DNA of 38,691 bases from Verrucomicrobiales bacterium. Its GTDB lineage: Bacteria > Verrucomicrobiota > Verrucomicrobiia > Limisphaerales > CAIMTB01. Position numbers and translations under genes: made by a program. Under the pieces are notes generated by a model that was given only the letters and a program-made list of their open reading frames with translations, had not been told where the DNA came from and did not search any database. How positions within the stretch are numbered: position 1 is the stretch's first letter; every line of letters starts with the position of its first letter. Shown piece by piece: positions 27,601 through 34,586 of this stretch. The stretch spans positions 1 through 38,691 of the forward strand of contig JAEUHG010000060.1 of assembly GCA_016795425.1 (NCBI GenBank), written 5' to 3'.

Positions 27601-30600
27601 ACCCGGCCGGCTCCGGTCCACTCTCGTCGTCGCTGTACCCGCAGCCGCGCATTTACCAACAGCCGGTTCGCCAACTGCCAGGTTTCAATCCCAACGAGGA
27701 ACACGCCTTCCTGAACCTGGGAACATTGTACGCTCTGCGCAACGATCTCAATACGCGCCCCAACCCCAAGGCATCGGATCCCTACGTCCTGATCCGATAC
27801 CTCGATCCCGACAGTCAGGAACCGCGCCTGAAGATCTACATCGTGGTCGCAGAGCAGGCCCCCTACTTCTTCCGATATGATGGGGTGGCGGGCACCTCCA
27901 TCCAGCCACCACCCGCCATTGCCGCGTTGCCGTTACAGGCCTCCAACCGGGCCGTCGCCGGTCCCGTGTTTCGGGACTATAGGAACCAGTTCTACGCCCG
28001 GGCGGCCGGCCTCGATGGCGGAGAAGCCGACGTGGTGATGCAGTACTTCTATCCGCTCCAACCCGACTTCTTTTACGACTTCGATGGCCGACCGGGTCCG
28101 GATGTTCCGTTGGGCGGCCCCGTCCCGTGGCTGGATGGCTTGCCCAACGGCATCACCGGCCAACCCGTGGACGTCACGTACGTGATCGAGTGGCCGGCAC
28201 AGGTGCCGACCCTGCGCCTCGGCCAAACCGTAACCACAGGATCCGGCGGACTCCCCGACGTGTTCGACATGGCCGCCGCGCGCGTGGTCTTCGATAGCTT
28301 CGACCCCGCCGGCACGAATGTCCTCAATTCCGCCGCCCGACTCTTCGATCCTCTCAGTCCTCGCACCGTGGATCTTCCCGACGGATTTGAATTTCCCAAC
28401 GACGTAAAGCGGAGCGTGGATCCGAACACCGGGCTCGAGCAGTTCCCGGACCTCCCGTACATGCTGCGGGTCCGACTGTTTCATGATCCGTCGAACCATC
28501 GCCTCGGTTTTCGCGGCTTCGTATACACCCCGACGGACGGCGGCACCGCAATCACGCTGGTCAACGTCATGAACGCCCGGGAACGACAAACCATCGCCGA
28601 TCTGGCAGGCGCTTCCGCCGGCGCATGGGTGGACGTCGTCAAGGCGCTGTACGAACGAACACGCAACCCCAACGACGTCGACCCAAGCGGAACGCAAGGC
28701 GTGGATAACCCACTGTTGATCGGCCTCACCACGCAGGTGATCACCAATGGCACGCTCGTCACGACCAACGTGGTCCGAGAGAACCTGCTCGGGCCGCGCG
28801 CGCTCAGCGCCGGCCAACCGTTGCCTCCACTCAAGCCCCAGGTGGTCAATGCCGTGCACTTCGACGGTACCAATGGCGCGATGAGTGTCGGCCCGGTGTT
28901 CGGCAACATCCGCGACAACTTCACCATCGAACTCTGGGCCCGACCGGAAGGCGGTATTCCCCCATTCGGGGAGCGAATCGACGCCAATGACGCCCACGCC
29001 GGCCAGCGGTTTGCCGTGTTCCCCATGCACGGCGGCCGAGCCTACGGAGGCGGCGCCATCGGCTGCGGCGTGTCGGTGGCGACCAACGGCGTGGTCGTAG
29101 CGGTGCAGGCCAGCTACCTGTTCGCGCCCCATCTCGTTTACATGACCAACCTCGTCGGCTGGCATCACGTCGCGGTGGTCTACCGGGAACGCCAACCCCT
29201 TCTGTATCTCGACGGCACACTCGTCCACGTGGGACTTACCTGCCCGGGAGAGATCCATCCGTCCGCCGATGTGGCGCTCAGCTCGTACTCGGACTATGGG
29301 CCTAATGCGGGTCCGTATGTCGGGAGCCTCACCGACCTGCGCGTCTGGAATTATTCGCGAACAGCGGCGGAAATCGCCGCCAACTTCGACCAGCGCCTCA
29401 CCGGCGCCGAAGCCGGCCTCGCCGGACTCTGGCGCTTCGAGGAAAACGGCGGCACAACGGTCGACGACGCCACCCCCGGAAACCACCAGGGAACCCTCAC
29501 GGACGGCTTCGCCTGGACCTCCGATGCCCCAGCCCGCTCTCCCGCACCGCGCTATGTCGTCCTGGCGGAGAACGATGACTCCTCCCTCGGCGGCCTGCCG
29601 GTTGGGCTGCATGTCATCCGTGTCGACGACACGCCGGATCGCGGTGCCTTGGCACTGATCCAACCCGACAACGTCCTGGACGAACGCGTGACCCTCCGAC
29701 ACACCGCCGATTTCTCGGGGCAACCCGAGAGCTTTGTCTTCCAGTGGTTCTATCAATACGATGCCGCCGGCTTCCACCCCACCGACTTGCCTGCAGTGGA
29801 CGCCGGAGGTTCGATCACCAACCGGGGCGCCTGGGTGGAATACTTTCCAGCCGGAGCCGACGGACGCGGAGCCAACGACCTCACGCTCGGTGGCACAGGC
29901 GAGTCCGGCATGCTCACCCTCGCCGATACCTGGTGGGTCATGCGCTACGGCATGTCGACTGCCGATGGCAACATCATCTGGAGCGGTTGGGCGGGCGACC
30001 CCTCAGGAACCGATGCCGCGCCCCGCGCCATGCTGGTGCCCGGCTGGATCAAGCGCGTATTGGGCGGCATCAATTTGTTCGCACAACGCAGCAGCGACTT
30101 TCTCGATAATCAGGTCAACGTGCTGGCCAACGCCGTCGCGGCTGCCGGCCCACGCTACGAACGCGACGTGGCGCTCAACCCAGGTGCGCTCGATAACTTC
30201 GGGCTCATCGAAACGTACGGCACAGTCCTGCGGCGCGGACGCTCCCTCAGCATCGACGGCACTCCAGCCGAGGATTTTCAGCCGGCCGACGACGCCCTGC
30301 TGCTGGCTGCCGGCAATCTGGCGGAGTTGTACCTTCTCCACGCCAACGAGGCCTTCGCCGACGCCTCGGACCCCACCATCGGGCTGACCACTGACTCAAC
30401 CTCACTGGGCAGCGCCGCTTCCTCGGTGTTCGCCTTCCAGAACCAGGTGGATTCTTTGCTCGAAGAGGAGTTGATTATGTTGCGCGGACGCGACGACCGA
30501 AACGCCGGCGTGAACGCCGCGCCGGTTTACAATCGGCTCTTCTGGAATTTCACCGGAGGCGACGGCGAGGCGGCTTACGTCGCCAAGTACGGAATCCCAG

Positions 30601-33455
30601 ACCAGAATACCGACGGCTTCATCACCGCACTCGACGCCAGACTCCTCTTCCCGCAAGGCCACGGTGATGCCTGGGGCCACTACCTCACCGCCCTGACCAC
30701 CTATTACGACCTGATGCGTCATCCTGAGTTCACCTGGGTGCCACGTGCCCAGTCCACGCTCGTCGCTGGGGTGCCGATCGAAGTGAACTATCAGGACGAA
30801 CGTCGCTTCGCACAAATAGCCGCCGCCAAGGCCCGCACCGGGACCGAGATCGTCGATCGCACCTACCGGTTCGATTATTCGTCGGATCCAGTCACGCAGT
30901 TCCGGGGCGATGCCGATCCGGATCCGCAACGTGCCTGGGGCCCCACCGAATGGGCCCGCCGCGCCACCCTCGGCGCCTATTGCGATTGGGTCGTCGGCAA
31001 CGCCCTCCTGCTTCCAGTCGATCCCGACCCCACGCACACCGGCATCGAACGCGTCGACCGCACCACTGTTCTGGACCTGGTGCAGATCGTGACCGAGACC
31101 GACAACCTGTTGTCGCTGCTCGATCTCAGCGACGCGGGACTCAATCCCCAGGGCCTCGCCCGCGGCGTGGTTCCCTTCGACATCGATCCCGACCAACTCA
31201 GCACCGGCTTCAGCCGGGCCACCCATTTCGAGCAGGTCTACGTACGTGCCTTGCAAGCGCTGCGCAACGCCGAGACCACCTTCAACCGCGCCACACTTCT
31301 GACCAGCGAACTGCGCAAACAACAAAACTCAGTCTCCGATTATTCCGTGGCGGTTGCCGATCAGGAACGCGCCTTCAAAAACGACTTGATCAGCATTTTT
31401 GGCTATCCCCATGCGGGAAACATGGGGGCGGGAAAAGCCTTCCCCGCCGGTTACGATGGCCCCGACCTCACCTACTGGATGTATGTCGATACACTCGACA
31501 TTACGGCGTCCAACAATCCGCGCGAAACCGATTTCACGGATCTGAGCACCACGTTCACCAAACTCGCCGCCGACTGGGGCGCCCAATTCTCGAGCCCAAC
31601 GATGGACCTGTTGAATCCTGCCACCAACCGCCTGATCAAAGTGGAGTACCCCATCGCCGCGGCGGACTACGGATTCCAGACGCCGTCGGACTGGGGCCAG
31701 CGGCGGGCGGAGGGGCGATTGCAGGCCAATCTCCGATCCCTGGTGCTGGCCCAATCCAGCCTGCGTGAAGCCGTTCAACTCTACGGCGACCTCACCGCCC
31801 AACTCGAAGAACAGGCTGCCGTGCTGGATCTGCGCTACGGACTGCGCCGGGACCAAATCCAACTGGTGCGCGACAAGGTCATCTCTCACACCACCTTCAA
31901 TGGTCTGATTCTCGCGGCCAAAGCCACTCGGCTCGTCAGCGAAGGGATCAAGGATACCATCACGGACGCCATCGGCGCCGTCATCGAGGCCATTCCCGAT
32001 GTCGAGGGTCTCTCGGACGATGCCTTGGCCCCCATCGCTGCCGCCGCCTATCTTACCGGCAACTTCAGCAAGTCCGTGCCCCAGGAGGTCGCCGAAGTCG
32101 CGGAAGGTGTCGAGGCCGCGCTTGAGGTGGCCAAGGAAGAAGCCGACCTTGGCATCGAACTCGTCGCCGAGACCAACAACCAGGACTTCGAACTCACCGA
32201 ACGCCTCAAGGAACTCGAAGTCCTCGTGCGGCAGGAGCCCGCGCTTCGTCTCAACCTCTTCAATGCCCGACAGGCCATCCTCCAAGCCGCACGCGACCTC
32301 GAAGGCACCCGGGCCGAAGGCCAACGTCTCCTGGTGGAACGTACCGTCTTCCGACAAGCGACCGCCGGCAACGTGCAGGCACTGCGTTACCGCGACCTCG
32401 GCCTGCGCATTTTCCGCAATGACGCCCTTCAGAAATATGACGCGCAATTCGAGCTGACCGCTCGCTACGTTCAGCTGGCCGCCGCCGCCTACGATTACGA
32501 ACTCAACCTCGGTGACAACGCCGGCGCCGGCAGCCAGTTCTCCGACGAGATCGTCCGCGAACGCAATCTCGGCGAATTGGTCAACGACGATCCCGTGGTG
32601 GGCCGCGTCGGCCTGGCCAGCATCCTCGGTCGCTTGAGACAGAATTTTGACGTTCAGAAAGGCCAGCTTGGCCTCAGCAACCCGCGCAACGAACAGGCCC
32701 GGTTCTCCCTCCGCACCGAGGCGTTTCGTATCCTGCCCAACGGCACCAACACCGACGCGAATGTCACCTGGCGCACACGGCTGCAGCAGGCCACCGTCAC
32801 CAACCTCTGGGAGGTGCCCGAATTCCGCCGCTATTGCCGACCGTTCACGCCCGAGTCCGCCGGTCCCCAACCCGGCATCGTGTTGCGCTTCGGTACCACC
32901 ATCACGGCCGGACAAAACTTCTTCGGCCAGGAGCTCGGACCGCTCGACTCCAGCTACGATCCCTCCGAGTTCTCCACGCGCATCCGCTCGCTCGCGGTGT
33001 GGTTCACCGACTACGACACTGCCGGACTCGCCGCACGCCCGCGCGTGTACCTCGTGCCAGTGGGAGCCGATCAATTGCGCGCACCCGACGACAGCTTCGA
33101 TGTACGATCGTGGCAGGTCGTCGAGCAGCGCATTCCAGTGCCATTCCCGCTCGCCGCGAACTCACTATCCTCGGCGAGCTGGAATCCCCAGGTGGATTCC
33201 CTCGACGGTTCGTTCACCGACCTGCGTCGACATTCCGCCTTCCGGGCCTATCTCGACGCCGCCTTCGACCTGAACCAATTCGACGAGTCCAGCCGTCTGG
33301 TGGGCCGCTCCGTGTGGAACTCGCAATGGGTGCTCATCATCCCAGGCGCGTACCTGCTGGGAGGGGACGACCTCAACAAGGGCCTCGACCGTTTCATCCA
33401 ATCGGTCACCGACATCAAACTGTACTTCCAAACCTATTCTGCCAGTGGCAACTGA
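21681..33455 (+). CDS. Giant secreted protein B (LamG/PA14/HAF-repeat N-half, conserved C-terminal core)
   Basis: This is a 3924-residue exported protein. The ATG at 21681 is chosen for its signal peptide (MNPFRACGFQYLSLWFLLAA to VRAVE); the open frame back to a GTG at 21504 is module sequence. Domains in order are: beta domains (about 30-440), LamG (about 453-625), PA14 (about 718-883, GYLLAPETGTYTFAIAS), cadherin-like (about 892-947), LamG (about 958-1158), two Ig/cadherin-like domains (about 1186-1371), HAF-type repeats (about 1375-1695, AVNSAGLIAGYAE and AMNEAGEIAGYAR), then the core shared with giant A from about 1710. The core contains PGFNPNEEHA (near 2000), a third LamG absent from giant A (about 2390-2622), a loop DQNTDGFITALDA with GHGDAWGHYL (2993-3002), helical or coiled-coil stretches, and the end FQTYSASGN. 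The LamG and PA14 domains suggest glycan or surface binding; the core is unassigned. Confidence 0.93.
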   Translation: MNPFRACGFQYLSLWFLLAATAALSVRAVEFSRSDQMASARANLTGFSSLTQSGYYVCQGVADGRPGQISFEFPDLRPPLPLATLYGFFNFALNAIPPNTTSTFIFGYGPKDANVGFAVYLTAYGSTNANMRGDVKVLWNGVTINSQTNLVFATRDNFFGRTPNPFSDYGLLLVYYENGFLNVGLNTPYTSNYLTLFHGSAPDWNPQSDWRYYMIGYGMISGSTTHPPIAIQVDTLELQGKTPPFIIVPPTNRSSWQDFPDSFDITLDSLDGVALGNVVVTVKSSNQALFVDSQQTVTNLSAANRQITLHPVRGATGNATITLQLDPGGGLPVGTYTFQQTVTPNIPPSISSIGDQSLPQGATRTLPFTASSPRWPASQLTFEVSAPESLLANYSAFVPFSTGTDHNLTLTAAPEASGTGKVMVKVTDGSGDSATNHFNLTALQRLQPPSVLGSGSAVAFNDAGGPRQYAIDTSASDVGTGSTMTIEAWVYATALPDPNLNVVATAGIPGQTHGLILAVQKDGSPSVANWSNDLYPTNATVKISTNRWHHLAGVVSGRAVTLYVDGQLSANGVLNQAINIQPGQVIVGREPLEDVGWDRPWFGYLDNVRIWSTARSAAEIQANMLKTVAPDAPGLLRDFRCGEGFVHFDAGNTNLAPAGVSLGGVLRDSSVRQKHAKLVESPVYVPGVSFGATVNVPEDDPATFGLGAAVLGANVWGTAGVAREIFFGPISSALADGLGTSPGWPAQPDVVLASGIGLELSPDGRAGYGERWRGYLLAPETGTYTFAIASANEGQLWLSTDTTTANLRLIASSPASGVSFRRFDFNPAQQTATIPLTAGQRYYFEVRHQADNGANGSAHLSVRWTLPSGLVETPIPAHRIQPIGPPPADAPTLSYVVDVQPDGGTLTIANGSATYQPTPNFFGTDTFVYRAISGAYTSAPTLVNLNVVNRDDAPVAGSGNALHLGGKPASVATTEAFDLNGGSFTLELWARRADTTPPAANDGQTLVHLGPEVINSSPGAMLGWIPGGQVIFETRLGNQAATVPSSTATLDTQWHHWAAVFDANTGRRELFRDAISQGVVISTNPGPDSIQIFIGSVYGFAGWFRGDVDEVRLWNVARTAQQIAGATNVVQVGDEDGLIAYYRFDEGNGLTALDSSQPKPGGVRLNATISDPVTWISGVTTFDIVEVPRNSPGQQIFLPGSDLDGDALTYQIISTTPANGRLQPDPARPGVYTYIPNLNFKGTDQLRYQVTAGGRISDVATLTLNVANTPLPPVIAQLRDVEFEEEDLPLVLPLTVGDVDDVAGTRLKLTASSSNPALLPLTAIQFGGTGNERTVTLDPAAGEVGTSTVEITVSNDGSLTASTKFLVRVNPRLAYVVVNAGDASGRPASVATALNLSGQLAGWAAGTATITNSQPFLYTGYGDNAQGFLVENLGGTTGGALAINESGLIVGAVTDAQGASRAFIVDPREDTEPTDLGWLPGGNSSTATAVNSAGLIAGYAETGGGTNLAFTAGPGSTPMTALVLTNGFTSMWATAMNEAGEIAGYARTATGNTNAFLYALGQVQDLGRPPGADHVVAKAVNQSGQVFGHAIFSADGSTRPVRWDRNGWTNWSDTLGSGRTEVSGANRYGQFVGRALDTNGVWRALLHTGGRAYDLNALLPPGSGWILDAAAAINDRGQIAVTGRLTNGPPQALVLFPATEIGRRVFRPEGTLAALPSITSIPGGDDASSAFFWSQVDKKLFAISPVVAEIKWRTGTYVVITNLTEFGDNFIRQRFTNEVTVSTLAFNVWPTDPDIHVVGTPVQVQPNQPGFVHGFLEISYTEADEAKVDPATKLFTSPSTGHSVLHYLRTGGRAINGQLQPHEFRVTRSVLWNDPQHVTTNVAWTVGSPITNALHGDYPGLNGFVLLTNAPYDPTAHLRAERSGPILPVNTHTEGGDLVVVWYRQNRLGVAWSDLPYQYALTWPTNAETLVIANPAGSGPLSSSLYPQPRIYQQPVRQLPGFNPNEEHAFLNLGTLYALRNDLNTRPNPKASDPYVLIRYLDPDSQEPRLKIYIVVAEQAPYFFRYDGVAGTSIQPPPAIAALPLQASNRAVAGPVFRDYRNQFYARAAGLDGGEADVVMQYFYPLQPDFFYDFDGRPGPDVPLGGPVPWLDGLPNGITGQPVDVTYVIEWPAQVPTLRLGQTVTTGSGGLPDVFDMAAARVVFDSFDPAGTNVLNSAARLFDPLSPRTVDLPDGFEFPNDVKRSVDPNTGLEQFPDLPYMLRVRLFHDPSNHRLGFRGFVYTPTDGGTAITLVNVMNARERQTIADLAGASAGAWVDVVKALYERTRNPNDVDPSGTQGVDNPLLIGLTTQVITNGTLVTTNVVRENLLGPRALSAGQPLPPLKPQVVNAVHFDGTNGAMSVGPVFGNIRDNFTIELWARPEGGIPPFGERIDANDAHAGQRFAVFPMHGGRAYGGGAIGCGVSVATNGVVVAVQASYLFAPHLVYMTNLVGWHHVAVVYRERQPLLYLDGTLVHVGLTCPGEIHPSADVALSSYSDYGPNAGPYVGSLTDLRVWNYSRTAAEIAANFDQRLTGAEAGLAGLWRFEENGGTTVDDATPGNHQGTLTDGFAWTSDAPARSPAPRYVVLAENDDSSLGGLPVGLHVIRVDDTPDRGALALIQPDNVLDERVTLRHTADFSGQPESFVFQWFYQYDAAGFHPTDLPAVDAGGSITNRGAWVEYFPAGADGRGANDLTLGGTGESGMLTLADTWWVMRYGMSTADGNIIWSGWAGDPSGTDAAPRAMLVPGWIKRVLGGINLFAQRSSDFLDNQVNVLANAVAAAGPRYERDVALNPGALDNFGLIETYGTVLRRGRSLSIDGTPAEDFQPADDALLLAAGNLAELYLLHANEAFADASDPTIGLTTDSTSLGSAASSVFAFQNQVDSLLEEELIMLRGRDDRNAGVNAAPVYNRLFWNFTGGDGEAAYVAKYGIPDQNTDGFITALDARLLFPQGHGDAWGHYLTALTTYYDLMRHPEFTWVPRAQSTLVAGVPIEVNYQDERRFAQIAAAKARTGTEIVDRTYRFDYSSDPVTQFRGDADPDPQRAWGPTEWARRATLGAYCDWVVGNALLLPVDPDPTHTGIERVDRTTVLDLVQIVTETDNLLSLLDLSDAGLNPQGLARGVVPFDIDPDQLSTGFSRATHFEQVYVRALQALRNAETTFNRATLLTSELRKQQNSVSDYSVAVADQERAFKNDLISIFGYPHAGNMGAGKAFPAGYDGPDLTYWMYVDTLDITASNNPRETDFTDLSTTFTKLAADWGAQFSSPTMDLLNPATNRLIKVEYPIAAADYGFQTPSDWGQRRAEGRLQANLRSLVLAQSSLREAVQLYGDLTAQLEEQAAVLDLRYGLRRDQIQLVRDKVISHTTFNGLILAAKATRLVSEGIKDTITDAIGAVIEAIPDVEGLSDDALAPIAAAAYLTGNFSKSVPQEVAEVAEGVEAALEVAKEEADLGIELVAETNNQDFELTERLKELEVLVRQEPALRLNLFNARQAILQAARDLEGTRAEGQRLLVERTVFRQATAGNVQALRYRDLGLRIFRNDALQKYDAQFELTARYVQLAAAAYDYELNLGDNAGAGSQFSDEIVRERNLGELVNDDPVVGRVGLASILGRLRQNFDVQKGQLGLSNPRNEQARFSLRTEAFRILPNGTNTDANVTWRTRLQQATVTNLWEVPEFRRYCRPFTPESAGPQPGIVLRFGTTITAGQNFFGQELGPLDSSYDPSEFSTRIRSLAVWFTDYDTAGLAARPRVYLVPVGADQLRAPDDSFDVRSWQVVEQRIPVPFPLAANSLSSASWNPQVDSLDGSFTDLRRHSAFRAYLDAAFDLNQFDESSRLVGRSVWNSQWVLIIPGAYLLGGDDLNKGLDRFIQSVTDIKLYFQTYSASGN

Positions 33456-33563
33456 CCGTGCCGCTTCAACAAACCCTTTTCCCATCCCCGGCACTCGACC
33501 ATGAATCCTCCACTCAAGATCGCCACGTTTCGTGCCCTTTGTGTTCTTCGGGTAGAACCGTCC

Positions 33564-34367
33564 ATGCTCGCCCCGCTGATCACCGCCGGACTCCTTTGTC
33601 TGTTCGCATTCCCTCGACTGACAGCCGCCGCGGTCCCTATCCCTGACCACCTGATCTACGGTACCCTTGCCATCGATGGCCGACCGGTCACCCGCGCCGA
33701 CACGGGAGTCACCATTGAGGCACGCCGAACCTCCAACGGTCCAATACTGGCCACCTATCGCATGGGATCTCGCGCCGCGTTGGGCGACTTCTATTACGCA
33801 CTCCGGATTCCGGTGGCCCAGGCGACAGATGCGTCGCCGGGTCAGGCCGCACTCGGTGAGTCCGTGGTCGTCACGGTGCGTTCCGCCGCTGGCATCGCGC
33901 ACCAAGTGATTCATCGGGTCACTGAACCTGGCGTGGCCCTGCGTCTCGATTTCGGCGCCAGCATCGATGTCAACGGCGACGGTGTGCCTGAAGGCTGGGA
34001 ACTTGCCAACTTCGGGAACGCCGGCGGCCATCTGGGACGCGATTCCGACGGCGATGGCGCCACTGACCGGAGCGAATACTTCGCGGGAACCAAACCCACC
34101 AACCCCCAGGACGTCTTCCGACTCGCCCTCGCCCAGGATGGTGCCGCGCTCCAAGTCTCCTTTCGCGCCCTTGCCGCCACCGGAGCAGGATTTGAAGCGC
34201 GGTCACGCTACTATTCCTTGGAATCCTCCGCCGATCCGGTAGCAGGCCCCTGGGTCCCTCTCGTCAACTACAGTCGCATTCCCGGCAATAACCAACTCGT
34301 GAATTACTCCGCGCCTGGCGGGACGAATCCCCCAGCCTTCTTCCGGGCCCGCGTATGGTTGGAATGA
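33564..34367 (+). CDS. Secreted calcium-loop protein, locus B
   Basis: This is a 267-residue exported protein, paralogue of 15214-16206. The N-terminus PDHLIYGTLAIDG matches PDTILYGRITD of the other copy. Two acidic calcium-loop-like motifs lie at about 132-144 (DVNGDGVPEGWEL) and 155-167 (DSDGDGATDRSEY). The C-terminus FFRARVWLE is the usual secreted-protein tail. I prefer the ATG at 33564 because the signal peptide begins there (MLAPLITAGLLCLFAF to AAA). An in-frame ATG at 33501 would add 21 residues that include positive charges, so it cannot be excluded; neither start has a clear ribosome site. It lacks the Ser/Thr/Asp linker of its paralogue. It closes locus B. Role unknown; calcium binding is inferred. 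Confidence 0.82.
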   Translation: MLAPLITAGLLCLFAFPRLTAAAVPIPDHLIYGTLAIDGRPVTRADTGVTIEARRTSNGPILATYRMGSRAALGDFYYALRIPVAQATDASPGQAALGESVVVTVRSAAGIAHQVIHRVTEPGVALRLDFGASIDVNGDGVPEGWELANFGNAGGHLGRDSDGDGATDRSEYFAGTKPTNPQDVFRLALAQDGAALQVSFRALAATGAGFEARSRYYSLESSADPVAGPWVPLVNYSRIPGNNQLVNYSAPGGTNPPAFFRARVWLE

Positions 34368-34571
34368 TCCGGTAACGCTCTTTCAGCCGTCCCGTCCGGG
34401 GCAGCACGCCACTCCGGTGCCACGGTAAGGCGTTCGGTGAGATTCCGGACCTGGTTTTGCCTTCTACTCAGGGTGGTCCTCTGCTGGAGTTCCTCATCGT
34501 CCCGTGCCCAAGTAGTCTCACGGCTGTCTGGTGTCAGCAGCCGATTATCTGCGCGGAATCACCTCGGGGAC

Positions 34572-34576
34572 GGGAG
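34572..34576 (+). promoter_or_regulatory. Ribosome binding site GGGAG for the S8 protease gene
   Basis: GGGAG lies ten bases before the ATG at 34587 and supports that start. The 219-bp gap before it holds a partial CGTCCCGTCCGGGGCA palindrome resembling the hairpin at 16400-16417, and nothing else I can name. Confidence 0.45.
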
Positions 34577-34586
34577 ATGATCCAAT

